From: Patiriisocius marinus
GTDB taxonomy: Bacteria; Bacteroidota; Bacteroidia; Flavobacteriales; Flavobacteriaceae
Reading direction: 5' to 3'
Assembly (NCBI RefSeq): GCF_008974325.1
Contig: NZ_BKCG01000003.1
Location: 1-64,000 of the forward strand
Length of the DNA stretch: 64,000 nt
The notes under the pieces are model-generated. The model did not search any database. It saw only the letters and a list, made by a program, of their open reading frames with translations, and was not told the origin of the DNA. The translations under genes were made by a program, and so were the position numbers. This document shows, one piece after another, positions 52,306 to 61,285 of the stretch (the first letter of the stretch is position 1; the number at the start of each line of letters is the position of its first letter).

Positions 52306-53118
52306 CTAAACTTGTTTTTGAATCTCAACGCTGTGTGGGTAAGGAATTTCAATTCCAGCAGCATCAAGCGCATTTTTAGCATTTTCTAATGTTGCGAAAT
52401 ATACATCCCAATAATCTTCCGTTTTACAAGCTGGTCTAACAGCAAAATTTACTGAGCTATCGCCAAGTTCACTTACTTCAACCATAGGGGCAGGGTCTTT
52501 TAATACTTTAGCTTGAGAAGTTAGAACATTCATTAAAACCTCTTTCGTTTTTTTAATATCTGCATCGTAACTCACACCTATTGTATGAAAAACTTTAAGC
52601 ACTCCATTTTCAGAATAATTTGTGATGTTTCCGTTAGATAAAGCTCCGTTAGGAATAATAACTAATTTGTTTTGTGGTGTGTTTATTTTTGTTGTAAATA
52701 AATCGATATCAACTACGCTTCCAAGTTCTCCTTGCCCTTCAATTAAATCACCAATTTTAAATGGCTTAAAAATCATTATTAAGATTCCACCTGCAAAATT
52801 AGCAAGTGAGCCTTGTAAAGCTAAACCTACAGCAAGACCTGCAGCAGCAATTATTGCGGCAAATGAAGTTGTCTCAACTCCTAATTTTGCTAAAATAGCA
52901 AGTATTAAAAGAATACGTAACCCCCAACCAATTAAATTACCTATAAATTTTTGTAAACTAGGATCATAATTTTTTTTAGCCATAGTGTGATCTACACCAC
53001 TTTTTATTTTTTTGATAATCCAAGAACCGATTATCCAAATTAGAATAGCACCTATAATTTTTGGTCCATATTCTACAATAAAATCAATTCCTTTTTCAGT
53101 CCAGTTTTCAATGTTCAT
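52306..53118 (-). CDS. MscS-family mechanosensitive channel
   Basis: A 270-aa protein with three N-terminal helices, the third being the Gly/Ala-rich pore helix (FAAIIAAAGLAVGLALQGSL then ANFAGG, residues about 85-112). The MscS beta domain follows (PFKIGDLIEGQGELGSV, KLVIIPNGALSNGNITNYSE) and then a full alpha/beta C-terminal domain. It is close in length to E. coli MscS (286 aa), unlike the short one at 18146. It opens under membrane tension to release solutes. Confidence 0.94.
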   Translation of the reverse strand: MNIENWTEKGIDFIVEYGPKIIGAILIWIIGSWIIKKIKSGVDHTMAKKNYDPSLQKFIGNLIGWGLRILLILAILAKLGVETTSFAAIIAAAGLAVGLALQGSLANFAGGILIMIFKPFKIGDLIEGQGELGSVVDIDLFTTKINTPQNKLVIIPNGALSNGNITNYSENGVLKVFHTIGVSYDADIKKTKEVLMNVLTSQAKVLKDPAPMVEVSELGDSSVNFAVRPACKTEDYWDVYFATLENAKNALDAAGIEIPYPHSVEIQKQV

Positions 53119-53301
53119 TGGTATTTATTTTTGTTAATTAATATTTCAGCTAAATTAGAGATACTAATTCAGACATTGATTTTTTTAAACCGATATACTT
53201 GTTATATGTAGAAAAGTTAGATTGATATAGTTGCGCACGAAATTACTCCTACTTAAAATTAGAAGTTAATTGTATTTAAATGAAGTAAGGGATAGTCTTA
53301 T

Positions 53302-53865
53302 TTAATTGTAGCTTGGGTCTTCTGGTGCGTTAGACCATAGCATATAATCGCCACCAAATTCTAACATTTTCTCTTTCCAAAAATCAGAGTTAAGCTTACC
53401 TATAATATTTTGTTTGTAAACATTAGGTACTACTTTCCAACTGTTTACTTGAAGTTCTTGATTTAATTGGTCAATTGCCCATCCAGAATATCCTAGAAAA
53501 AACCTTATTTGAGTTTCGTCTAGTTCATCATTTATTAATAGTTGCGTTATTGCTTTAAAATCTCCTCCCCAATAGATACCGTTAGATATTTCTACACTAC
53601 CAGGAATAATTTCGGGAATAGAGTGAATAAAGTAAAGATTATCTTGTTCTACAGGACCTCCATTATAAACCGTAAGATTGCTGTTTACTTCAGGAATAAA
53701 ATCTTTCAACTTAAATTCCAATGGCTTATTAAGTATAAAGCCCACAGATCCATTTGTATCATTATATTCTGCTAATAGTACTACAGATCTATTGAATGAT
53801 ACATCGCCAATTATGGATGGCTCTGCTACTAGAAGATGCCCTTTGTTAGGTTTAAGCGTTGTCAT
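53302..53865 (-). CDS. YqgE/AlgH family protein (UPF0301)
   Basis: A 187-aa protein of the YqgE/AlgH family: KGHLLVAEPSIIGDVSFNRS (residues 8-27), the GFILNKPL segment, YNGGPVEQDNLYFIHS and FLGYSGWAIDQLNQEL. The function is not established; the family has been linked to transcription control in Pseudomonas. No signal peptide. It lies between the mscS and hup genes on the same strand, separated from hup by a terminator. Confidence 0.93.
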   Translation of the reverse strand: MTTLKPNKGHLLVAEPSIIGDVSFNRSVVLLAEYNDTNGSVGFILNKPLEFKLKDFIPEVNSNLTVYNGGPVEQDNLYFIHSIPEIIPGSVEISNGIYWGGDFKAITQLLINDELDETQIRFFLGYSGWAIDQLNQELQVNSWKVVPNVYKQNIIGKLNSDFWKEKMLEFGGDYMLWSNAPEDPSYN

Positions 53866-53944
53866 TTAGATGGTTTGGTTATTTAAAGCTACTAAAAATT
53901 TCTAATTGAGAACTACTTTTGTATACTTATTTATCGATTAAACA

Positions 53945-53979
53945 TAAAAAAACCCTCTAAAACGCTGTCTTAGAGGGTG
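53945..53979 (-). terminator. Terminator of the HU gene
   Basis: On the minus strand ACCCTCTAA-loop-TTAGAGGGTT is followed by a run of T. It lies 18 bp after the HU stop codon. Confidence 0.9.
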
Positions 53980-53996
53980 TATAAGGTGAACCTTAA

Positions 53997-54269
53997 TTAG
54001 TTTACGCTGCTCTGTAAATCAGAACCTGCTTTAAACTTCACTACGTTTTTAGCAGCGATTTTGATAGTTTTACCAGTTTGAGGGTTTCTTCCTTCTCTAG
54101 CAGCTCTTTTAGATACTGACCAAGATCCAAAACCTACTAAAGAAACTCTGTTTCCTTTTTTAAGTGATCCTTGTACATTTCCTAGGAAAGACTCTAATGC
54201 TTTTTTAGCTGCTGCTTTTGTTACTCCAGCATCTTCTGCCATTGCGTCAATTAAATCTGATTTGTTCAT
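53997..54269 (-). CDS. HU-family DNA-binding protein
   Basis: A 90-aa HU/IHF-type histone-like protein. The N-terminal helices are MNKSDLIDAMAEDAGVTKAA, and the DNA-binding beta arm contains GFGSWSVSKRAAREGRNPQT and then GKTIKIAAK, with the conserved RNP tip that inserts into the minor groove. The length is standard. It bends and compacts DNA in the nucleoid. It has a textbook flavobacterial promoter (54320-54349) and its own terminator, and is monocistronic. Confidence 0.97.
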   Translation of the reverse strand: MNKSDLIDAMAEDAGVTKAAAKKALESFLGNVQGSLKKGNRVSLVGFGSWSVSKRAAREGRNPQTGKTIKIAAKNVVKFKAGSDLQSSVN

Positions 54270-54319
54270 AGTGTTTGTTAAATTAAATAAATTGGTTAAA
54301 CTTTCTATTATTTCAATTA

Positions 54320-54349
54320 CAAATTTAATCGGATATTCAACACTGGCAA
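54320..54349 (-). promoter_or_regulatory. HU promoter TTG-N19-TAAATTTG
   Basis: On the minus strand, TTG (54349-54347), 19 bp, TAAATTTG (54327-54320). The leader to the HU ATG would be about 43-45 nt. This is the best match in the window to the Bacteroidota consensus. Confidence 0.75.
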
Positions 54350-54436
54350 GGTTTCCCGAGCGAAAAGCCTGATATTGTTAATAACTAAGGATGATTGTTA
54401 ATAATCCTCATCATTTTTAAGGCAAAATTTGGAATA

Positions 54437-55483
54437 TCAGTGGGAATGGGGCTTTACAATCATTTTTGCTTTTGGCTTAAATGAATAACCATTTAATAAA
54501 TCTTTTGTTTTCATTCTTCTTTTTCCTGGTAGCTGAATTTCTAAAATTTCTAATGTTTCAGAAGAACTTTTTATATACAGTTTTTTACCTATGACAAACA
54601 ATTCACCAGTTACTTTGTCTTTACCTAATTCTAGGATGGCGTTTAATTGTTCTATTTCTATTTCTGAAATAGCAATTGGAAGTTTATTTACTTCAAATAA
54701 TTTTACTTTTAGATTTTTAGAATCTTCGTCTGTATCTTCTTTCATAAAGCTCCAGGCTCCTGGGTAAGGATTTAGACCTCTAACAAAAGCATTAATTTCT
54801 TCACCACTTTTAGTCCAATCTATATAGGTGTTCTCTGGAGTTAATTTAGGTGCTTCATTCAATTTTAGTTTTTTGAAGTTGTCTCCTTTAGGTTGTGGTT
54901 TTGTGATAATAGGGCCACTACTAATTTTATGTACCGTTTCCACTACAAGAATGCTTCCAAGATCTTTAAGTGTATCGTGCAGACTGCCTATTGTTTCATT
55001 GGGTTTTATTTTAACTTCTTTAGCGTCAATTATTTCACCGGTATCAATTTTTTCATCTATAAAAAACGTAGTAACACCTGTTTTCTTTTCTTGATTTATT
55101 ATCGCCCAATTAATAGGTGCTGCTCCTCTATATTGCGGTAGGAGTGATGCATGAAGATTAAAGGTTCCTTTTTTAGGCATTGACCATACAACTTTAGGTA
55201 ACATTCTAAAAGCAACTACAATTTGTAAGTCAGCATTTAACTCTTTTAATTCAGTAAGAAATACTTTGTTTTTGAGGTTTGTAGGCTGTAATACAGGAAT
55301 GTTTTTTTCTATGGCAACTTTCTTCACTGCTGATGGTGTAAGTTTCCTACCTCTACCAGATGGTCTATCTGGTGCGGTAATAACTCCTACGATGTTTTGG
55401 TTGTCAGCGATAAGCGCATCCAGAATACCAACGGCAAATTCTGGAGTCCCCATAAATACAATTCTTAATTTTTCAGTTGTCAT
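54437..55483 (-). CDS. fmt: Methionyl-tRNA formyltransferase
   Basis: A 348-aa formyltransferase. The N-terminal domain begins RIVFMGTPEFAVGILDALI. The catalytic Asn-His-Asp set is in NLHASLLPQYRGAAPINWAI and the DTGEI that follows. The C-terminal OB-type tRNA-binding domain starts near residue 215 (TYIDWTKSGEEINAFVRGL, NPYPGAWSF). It is about 30 residues longer than E. coli Fmt because of an inserted charged loop after PYPGAWSFMKE. It formylates initiator Met-tRNA using 10-formyl-THF. It follows recQ by 30 bp on the same strand. Confidence 0.96.
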   Translation of the reverse strand: MTTEKLRIVFMGTPEFAVGILDALIADNQNIVGVITAPDRPSGRGRKLTPSAVKKVAIEKNIPVLQPTNLKNKVFLTELKELNADLQIVVAFRMLPKVVWSMPKKGTFNLHASLLPQYRGAAPINWAIINQEKKTGVTTFFIDEKIDTGEIIDAKEVKIKPNETIGSLHDTLKDLGSILVVETVHKISSGPIITKPQPKGDNFKKLKLNEAPKLTPENTYIDWTKSGEEINAFVRGLNPYPGAWSFMKEDTDEDSKNLKVKLFEVNKLPIAISEIEIEQLNAILELGKDKVTGELFVIGKKLYIKSSSETLEILEIQLPGKRRMKTKDLLNGYSFKPKAKMIVKPHSH

Positions 55484-55512
55484 AATATAATGATGGTGTA
55501 TTTATAATTTTG

Positions 55513-57408
55513 TCAAGTTGTAAATCTATTTCTATGGTCCATTAATAGTTTTCCATTTTCAATTAAAAATGCTAATACATAGATAATTTTACGTTCTGTA
55601 AAGGTAAGTGTTTCGCAAAGTTCGCGAGATGTTTTTGGTTCAAGTTCTAATATTGCTAACAGTTGATTTTCTATTAGTTTTCGTTCTTTTTTTGTTATTA
55701 TACCACTGTTTCTTGTGCATACAGTACATATACCACAAGGTGTTGATACTTCTTCACCAAAATATGATACTAGTTGAATGCTTCTACAAGTTGTTTCGTT
55801 TTCTAAATAGCGCAATACTTGTGATACTTGTTTTTTCTTTTTATCATTATGTTTTGCGACTTCTCTAGAAATAACATTTATCGTTTTATCGTCTTCACGA
55901 GGTTTTAGTAGTACTATTGAGGCATCGGTAGTGTGTAGTTGAAGTTCTACAAACTTTAATTCTTCTAGTTTTTTTAATACATCGACAATAGTTGTAATAC
56001 TTTGATTTGTTTTTTTCTTGATCAAATCTAAGTTGATTTGAGTCATAGTTTCAAATATGCCTCCATATATACGTAAAATCGATTTACCAATTATTGATGC
56101 TTTTATATTGTGATGAAAATAATCTAAAAGTGTTTGAGTACTTACAACAAACTTAAGCTTTGAGCTACGCCCAAACTCCTTTGAAAGTTGTACAATTCCC
56201 ATTCTATCTAAAGTGTTTAAGCTATTATAGGTAACAATACTTTTTAAGTCGTATGTTTTACAGAAATGTGAAAAGTTGAATGAATGCTCTGTAAATTCAC
56301 CTTCTCCGTAGGGAATTTGTAAATAGTTATTTAGTTTTTTATAGATAAACTTTAGATAAGCGCTATCTGGGAGTGAGCTCACAAATTGACGATAAACTTG
56401 TTCTTTATCGTAGTCATTATATATAATAGTAGCACTTGCTTGTAAACCATCTCTACCAGCACGGCCTGCTTCTTGAAAGTAACTTTCTAAACTTTCGGGT
56501 AATTGGATATGAATTACGTGTGCAACTGTTGCAAGATCAATACCCATTCCAAATGCGTTAGTTGCAACCATAGTAGGTTTAATACCAGATTTCCAATCTT
56601 GTAATTTTTTAGTTTTCTCTTCTGGAGAAATACCTCCGTGATAATAATCTGCAATTATGCCAAGGCTATTTAACACGGTACTTGTATCGATTGCATTTTT
56701 TCTACTCCTAACATATACAATTGCATTTTTAGTATTATGTTTTAGAAGTTGTTCAATACGGTATAATTTATCATCTTCTTTTAGCACATTATACGCAAGA
56801 TTTTCTCTAACAAATGATGATTTAAAAACAGTAGGCTCTTCTAGTTTTAGTTCTTTAATTGTATCAACTAAAACTTCGGGAGTAGCTGTGGCAGTAAGTG
56901 CTATAATAGGAGCGAGGGGTTGTAGCTCTCGCAATAATGTAATTTGTTTATACGCAGGTCTAAAATCATTTCCCCATTGCGAAATACAATGTGCTTCGTC
57001 AATAGCAATACAATTTACATGGAGTTCTCGTAGCGTATTTTGTACAATATCTTGTTGTAAGCGTTCTGGTGAAATATATAAAAATTTATAATTTCCGTAG
57101 CGAATGTTATCTAAGAGTGTATTCACCTCGTGAAATTTTTTACCTCCAGTTAGCGCAATTGCTTTTATTCCTTTTTCTTGAAGTGTTTGAACTTGGTCTG
57201 TCATTAACGCTACTAATGGCGATACTACAATACAAACACCCTCTTGCATTAAAGCTGGTACTTGAAAACAAATCGATTTACCACCACCAGTAGGTAATAA
57301 GGCAACAGTATCGAGTCCTGCAACCACATTATTGATGATATCCTCCTGAAGAGGACGGAACCTATCAAAGCCCCAATATTTTTTTAAAATGTCTCTTGCA
57401 GGAATCAA
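55513..57408 (-). CDS. recQ: ATP-dependent DNA helicase RecQ
   Basis: A 631-aa RecQ helicase. Motif 0 is WGFDRFRPLQEDII, Walker A LLPTGGGKS (residues 37-45), the DEAH box IDEAHCISQWGNDFRP, and motif VI QEAGRAGRDG. The zinc-binding cysteines CRSIQL...PCGICTVC are at about 541-564, roughly 150 residues later than in E. coli RecQ. No HRDC domain follows; the end is a winged-helix-like segment. The start is TTG at 57408, overlapping the ATPase stop (TTGA), because it aligns with the usual RecQ start and no ATG is available. Confidence 0.94.
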   Translation of the reverse strand: MIPARDILKKYWGFDRFRPLQEDIINNVVAGLDTVALLPTGGGKSICFQVPALMQEGVCIVVSPLVALMTDQVQTLQEKGIKAIALTGGKKFHEVNTLLDNIRYGNYKFLYISPERLQQDIVQNTLRELHVNCIAIDEAHCISQWGNDFRPAYKQITLLRELQPLAPIIALTATATPEVLVDTIKELKLEEPTVFKSSFVRENLAYNVLKEDDKLYRIEQLLKHNTKNAIVYVRSRKNAIDTSTVLNSLGIIADYYHGGISPEEKTKKLQDWKSGIKPTMVATNAFGMGIDLATVAHVIHIQLPESLESYFQEAGRAGRDGLQASATIIYNDYDKEQVYRQFVSSLPDSAYLKFIYKKLNNYLQIPYGEGEFTEHSFNFSHFCKTYDLKSIVTYNSLNTLDRMGIVQLSKEFGRSSKLKFVVSTQTLLDYFHHNIKASIIGKSILRIYGGIFETMTQINLDLIKKKTNQSITTIVDVLKKLEELKFVELQLHTTDASIVLLKPREDDKTINVISREVAKHNDKKKKQVSQVLRYLENETTCRSIQLVSYFGEEVSTPCGICTVCTRNSGIITKKERKLIENQLLAILELEPKTSRELCETLTFTERKIIYVLAFLIENGKLLMDHRNRFTT

Positions 57409-57956
57409 ACAAAAGAGGGTAAAGTGTTCAATATAAAAGCAGTTCGATCTTCGATGCTTCCTTCCGGTACTAATATAACATCATAACCGTATTTTTTATA
57501 AGCATTAAGGAGAGCATCATGTATAATTACAGCTTGCTCAAATGTTTCATAACGCTCGTTATCTTGTGTATATATAGCTTTCCAAGGTGGAAGTAGAAAT
57601 ACATAATCATATCTATGGTCAAAGCATGGTTTTTCAAATTGTTCAGGATAATCTGAATTAAAAAAGTCCATATATGCAATTACATCGGGCATTCCACGAT
57701 CATAAAAAAGCTGTGATTGATCACTTTCTAAGGCATCTAAAAATTGCTGATGTCTATAGTTTAATAATTTTGTGCTAAAGAGCATTGGGTCAGTTAAAAA
57801 AAGCTGTTCAATGCCATCTTTTCTAGCCTCAAGTATTACTTGCCTAGAAACTTCTTCCATACATATAAAGCCCTGTGAGTCAAGATGATTTATGAGAGAT
57901 GTTTTGCCAGAACTAGGTCCGCCTGTAATTACAATTCGCTTTGTTGTTTCTGCCAT
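57405..57956 (-). CDS. AAA_28/NadR-like P-loop ATPase
   Basis: A 183-aa protein with the Walker A motif ITGGPSSGKTSLINHL (residues 10-25). A following MEEVSRQVI segment and the DRGMPDVIAYMDFF strand-helix fit the AAA_28/NadR-kinase-like family. It resembles the nucleoside-kinase half of NadR, but the substrate is unknown. Its stop overlaps the recQ start by 4 bases, so the two are translationally coupled. No membrane segment. Confidence 0.85.
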   Translation of the reverse strand: MAETTKRIVITGGPSSGKTSLINHLDSQGFICMEEVSRQVILEARKDGIEQLFLTDPMLFSTKLLNYRHQQFLDALESDQSQLFYDRGMPDVIAYMDFFNSDYPEQFEKPCFDHRYDYVFLLPPWKAIYTQDNERYETFEQAVIIHDALLNAYKKYGYDVILVPEGSIEDRTAFILNTLPSFV

Positions 57957-58040
57957 ATATTAGGATAGTTAATCTATCAATAATTTCTACAAAGTACGTG
58001 AATTTATTTTGCTCTTGAAAGTGTATCTTTGTTGACATAC

Positions 58041-58104
58041 CTTCGGAAATATTAATGATTTTTATATTATTAGTAAAAGTTGAAATTTTGTAACATTTCC
58101 GAAG
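58041..58104. repeat. Inverted repeat CTTCGGAAAT in a leader region
   Basis: CTTCGGAAAT (58041-58050) and ATTTCCGAAG (58095-58104) pair perfectly over 10 bp with a 44-base AT-rich interval. It lies between the divergent ATPase and DUF493 genes, after a TATCTTTG box at 58024-58031 that could be the DUF493 promoter. Confidence 0.45.
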
Positions 58105-58137
58105 TAATAAAAGACTCATTTTATATTACATTACACT

Positions 58138-58428
58138 ATGTCTTTAGATAAAAAAACAGACGAATTTTACGTTAGATTATTAGAGCAATTAAGAGGTGAC
58201 ACCACTTGGCCTGCACCGTATTTATACAAATTTATTGTACCAGCCGATAATCAAAAAATAGCTGATATTGAAGCTATATTTGATGAAACAGGTGCAGCAA
58301 TTACAACTAGAGACTCTTCAAAAGGTACTTTTACAAGTGTATCTATAAAAGTAACAATGGATACGCCTGAGAAAGTGGTAGAGAAATACAAGCAAGTTTC
58401 AAGTATTGAGGGAGTAATTTCACTATAA
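58138..58428 (+). CDS. DUF493 (YbeD-like) protein
   Basis: A 96-aa protein of the DUF493/UPF0250 family with an ACT-like beta-alpha-beta-beta-alpha-beta fold: YKFIVPADNQKIADIEAIF, TRDSSKGTFTSVSIKVTM, then VVEKYKQVSSIEGVISL. In other phyla the family sits near lipoate genes, but here its role is unknown. It is the first of three plus-strand genes, DUF493, DUF4290 and murA, with gaps of 62 and 17 bp. Confidence 0.9.
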   Translation: MSLDKKTDEFYVRLLEQLRGDTTWPAPYLYKFIVPADNQKIADIEAIFDETGAAITTRDSSKGTFTSVSIKVTMDTPEKVVEKYKQVSSIEGVISL

Positions 58429-58490
58429 TATTTGTATTTTGCATAATTATAATACTTCAGGAGAATTTTTCCCACTTTAAACATACAATT

Positions 58491-59159
58491 TTGATTACAG
58501 ATATAGAATATAATACAGAGCGTCCGCATCTTATTATCCCCGAATATGGGCGTCATATTCAAAAAATGGTCGACCAAGCAATAGCTGAGGAAGATCCAGA
58601 AAAAAGAAATAAACAAGCAAAGAGCATTATTGCAGTAATGGGAAACATGAACCCGCATCTTCGTGATGTGGCAGATTTTCAACATAAGCTGTGGGATCAA
58701 TTGTTTATAATTTCAGATTTTAAACTTGATGTTGAATCACCATACGGTAAGCCATCTAGAGAGCAATTAGCTGAAAGACCAGAACCTTTAGAATACCCAC
58801 AAAACTTTCCTAAATATCGTTTCTACGGAAATAATATAAAGCAAATGATTGATGTTGCTATTAGTTGGGAAGATGGTGATATGAAAGACGGTCTTGTCCT
58901 TACAATTGCGAACCACATGAAAAAGTGTTTTTTAAATTGGAATAAAGATACTGTTGAAGATGATGTAATTTTTAAGCATCTTTTTGAACTTTCTGAAGGT
59001 AAATTAGATTTAAGAGAAAGTAAAGATAGTTTGAGTAACGCTGCTGCCTTATTGAAGAATAAAAAACGTTACAATAGTCCAAGTACGAGTAATGGTGGTC
59101 AGAAAAAATCTAACCACAGTCATAAAAATAATAATAACAGAGGCCGTAAGCGCTACTAA
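58491..59159 (+). CDS. DUF4290 family protein (TTG start)
   Basis: A 222-aa protein of the DUF4290 family, found in Bacteroidota: IEYNTERPHLIIPEYGRHIQ, FPKYRFYGNNIKQMIDVAI, then a C-terminal Lys/Asn/Ser-rich low-complexity tail. No catalytic motif is recognised. The start must be TTG at 58491, since the conserved block EYNTERPHLIIPEYGRHIQ begins five residues later and the first ATG is inside it (58567). It is followed by murA after 17 bp, so the two are probably co-transcribed. Confidence 0.85.
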   Translation: MITDIEYNTERPHLIIPEYGRHIQKMVDQAIAEEDPEKRNKQAKSIIAVMGNMNPHLRDVADFQHKLWDQLFIISDFKLDVESPYGKPSREQLAERPEPLEYPQNFPKYRFYGNNIKQMIDVAISWEDGDMKDGLVLTIANHMKKCFLNWNKDTVEDDVIFKHLFELSEGKLDLRESKDSLSNAAALLKNKKRYNSPSTSNGGQKKSNHSHKNNNNRGRKRY

Positions 59160-59176
59160 ATTTTTCACACTATTTT

Positions 59177-60490
59177 ATGGGAACGTTTCAAATTGAGGGA
59201 GGTCATAGATTAAAAGGAGACATCCATCCACAAGGAGCTAAAAACGAAGCATTACAAATATTGTGTGCTGTATTACTTACTCCTGAAGAAGTAATAATTG
59301 AAAATATTCCAGACATTGTAGATGTCAATAAGCTTATTGGTATTTTAGGAAACTTGGGTGTAAAAATTCAAAAATTAGGTAAAGGTAAATTTGCCTTTAA
59401 GTCTGATGATATCAACCTAGAATATTTAGAGTCTGAACTTTTTAAAAAAGAAGGAAGTTCGCTTCGAGGATCTATAATGATTGTTGGACCGTTGCTTGCT
59501 CGTTTTGGGAAAGGATATATTCCACGTCCTGGAGGAGATAAAATAGGACGCCGTAGATTAGATACACACTTTGAAGGTTTCATCAATCTTGGAGCTAAAT
59601 TTAGATATAATAAAGAGGAACGTTTTTATGGTGTTGAAGCACCCAAAGGACTCACAGGAGCATATATGTTACTTGATCAAGCATCTGTAACAGGAACAGC
59701 TAATATTGTAATGGCAGCTGTTTTAGCAAAAGGAACAACAACTATCTATAACGCAGCTTGTGAGCCATATTTGCAGCAACTTTGTAAGATGTTGAACTCT
59801 ATGGGAGCTGATATTAAAGGTGTTGGTTCTAATATGTTAATCATTGACGGTGTTAAAAAATTAGGCGGTTGTACACATCGGGTACTTCCAGATATGATTG
59901 AAATAGGGAGTTGGATAGGTTTAGCAGCGATGACTCGTAGTGAAATTACTATTAAAAATGTAAGTTGGGAAAACTTAGGTTTAATCCCTAACACATTTAG
60001 AAAATTAGGAATCACATTAGAAAAGCGAGGTGATGATATTTTTATCCCTTCTCAAGAGCATTATGAAATTCAAGGATATATTGATGGTTCAACATTAACA
60101 GTAGCGGATGCACCTTGGCCTGGATTTACACCAGATTTATTGAGTATTGTTTTAGTAGTTTGTACACAAGCTAAAGGAAGTGTACTTATACATCAAAAAA
60201 TGTTTGAAAGTAGATTGTTTTTTGTAGATAAGTTAATTGATATGGGTGCAAGGATTATATTATGTGATCCGCACAGAGCAACCGTAATGGGTCACGACTT
60301 TACATCTGAGTTAAAAGCTACTACAATGGTTTCTCCAGATATTAGAGCCGGGATTTCATTACTTATAGCAGCGTTATCAGCAAAAGGAACTAGTACTATA
60401 CATAATATAGAACAAATTGATCGTGGATATGAAAATATCGACGAACGTTTAAGAGCGATAGGGGCTAAGATTACAAGGCTCGATTCTTAA
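59177..60490 (+). CDS. murA: UDP-GlcNAc 1-carboxyvinyltransferase (MurA, Asp variant)
   Basis: A 437-aa enolpyruvyltransferase, catalysing the first step of peptidoglycan precursor synthesis (PEP + UDP-GlcNAc). The Lys of HPQGAKNEALQIL (K22) and the substrate motif VTGTANIVMAAVLA are present. The active-site loop reads RPGGDKIGRRRLDTH, so Asp121 stands where most bacteria have the Cys (C115 in E. coli) that fosfomycin alkylates. Asp here keeps activity in known enzymes and gives intrinsic fosfomycin resistance. Terminator 14 bp downstream. Confidence 0.95.
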   Translation: MGTFQIEGGHRLKGDIHPQGAKNEALQILCAVLLTPEEVIIENIPDIVDVNKLIGILGNLGVKIQKLGKGKFAFKSDDINLEYLESELFKKEGSSLRGSIMIVGPLLARFGKGYIPRPGGDKIGRRRLDTHFEGFINLGAKFRYNKEERFYGVEAPKGLTGAYMLLDQASVTGTANIVMAAVLAKGTTTIYNAACEPYLQQLCKMLNSMGADIKGVGSNMLIIDGVKKLGGCTHRVLPDMIEIGSWIGLAAMTRSEITIKNVSWENLGLIPNTFRKLGITLEKRGDDIFIPSQEHYEIQGYIDGSTLTVADAPWPGFTPDLLSIVLVVCTQAKGSVLIHQKMFESRLFFVDKLIDMGARIILCDPHRATVMGHDFTSELKATTMVSPDIRAGISLLIAALSAKGTSTIHNIEQIDRGYENIDERLRAIGAKITRLDS

Positions 60491-60503
60491 ATTATATAAG
60501 GCA

Positions 60504-60546
60504 TAAAAAAATCCCAATTTCAAAAATTTGAAATTGGGATTTTTTT
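60504..60546. terminator. Bidirectional terminator
   Basis: AAAAAAATCCCAATTTC and GAAATTGGGATTTTTTT with a short loop, between murA (plus) and the 60564 gene (minus). Confidence 0.94.
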
Positions 60547-60563
60547 ATTTTGAATAACCGTTA

Positions 60564-61145
60564 TTAACGATTCTTATTTATTTCATCTTGTAATTTACGT
60601 CGTAATACTTGTTCATCTTCTAACTTTTTCTGGCGGTATGCTTCAAAAGCAGCTTCAGTTTCATCAAATTTGGCATTAGCTTCTTTAGTAATGCTATTAC
60701 TACTATTGTACTTATATATGAATAAAAGCAGGGCTAGTAACAAGAACCCAATAATAGAAAACAACAATGTGTTGTAAGCTGTTTTTTGCATTGGAATACC
60801 AAAAAGTGAAATACCATCCTCTTTACCCATTGAAATTGTCAAACTTTCCTGAGTACTAGCGAGTTTGTTCTCTAGATTACTAATTTTACCAGATTGAGAA
60901 GCGATAGTTTCGTCTTTAGCAACGATCTCTTTTTCTAAATTAGAAATCGAATCAAGAATATTTTTTCTTAAAGTGGCAAGTTGGGTTTTCTTAATTACCT
61001 TAAATTCTTGGTAATTATTAGACTTGTCAATAACTTCAACAAATTGACCTTTAATTGAAGAGTCATCAATATCTTGAGAATCTTGTGCTTTAAGTGAGAT
61101 GGTGGCGGCAAATAATAAGCCGATTAGTAGGAAACGTGTTTTCAT
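60564..61145 (-). CDS. Exported coiled-coil protein with C-terminal membrane helix
   Basis: The start is taken at 61145 (193 aa) because the signal peptide begins there (MKTRFLLIGLLFAATISLKA); an ATG 7 codons upstream adds polar residues. A coiled-coil region (LDSISNLEKEIVAKDETIAS and onward) leads to a transmembrane helix at about residues 125-145 (LLFSIIGFLLLALLLFIY) and a charged, helical cytosolic tail ending RRKLQDEINKNR. Flavobacterial homologues are sometimes labelled tRNA (guanine-N1)-methyltransferase, which this sequence does not support. Function unknown. Confidence 0.75.
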   Translation of the reverse strand: MKTRFLLIGLLFAATISLKAQDSQDIDDSSIKGQFVEVIDKSNNYQEFKVIKKTQLATLRKNILDSISNLEKEIVAKDETIASQSGKISNLENKLASTQESLTISMGKEDGISLFGIPMQKTAYNTLLFSIIGFLLLALLLFIYKYNSSNSITKEANAKFDETEAAFEAYRQKKLEDEQVLRRKLQDEINKNR

Positions 61146-61285
61146 TTGATTTATGTAATAGTGCATTTTAATAACTGTGCAAGAGTAGTAAAATTGTTTA
61201 GGGCTTGCAAAATTAATACTATTAATCTCTACGGAAATATTAATGACTTGTTAATTAACTAATTTGTCAAAAAAAAAGAAGCAAT

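Noticed and set aside
60564-61145. tRNA (guanine-N1)-methyltransferase
   Set aside because: The protein is exported, coiled-coil and has one membrane helix; no SPOUT knot motifs.
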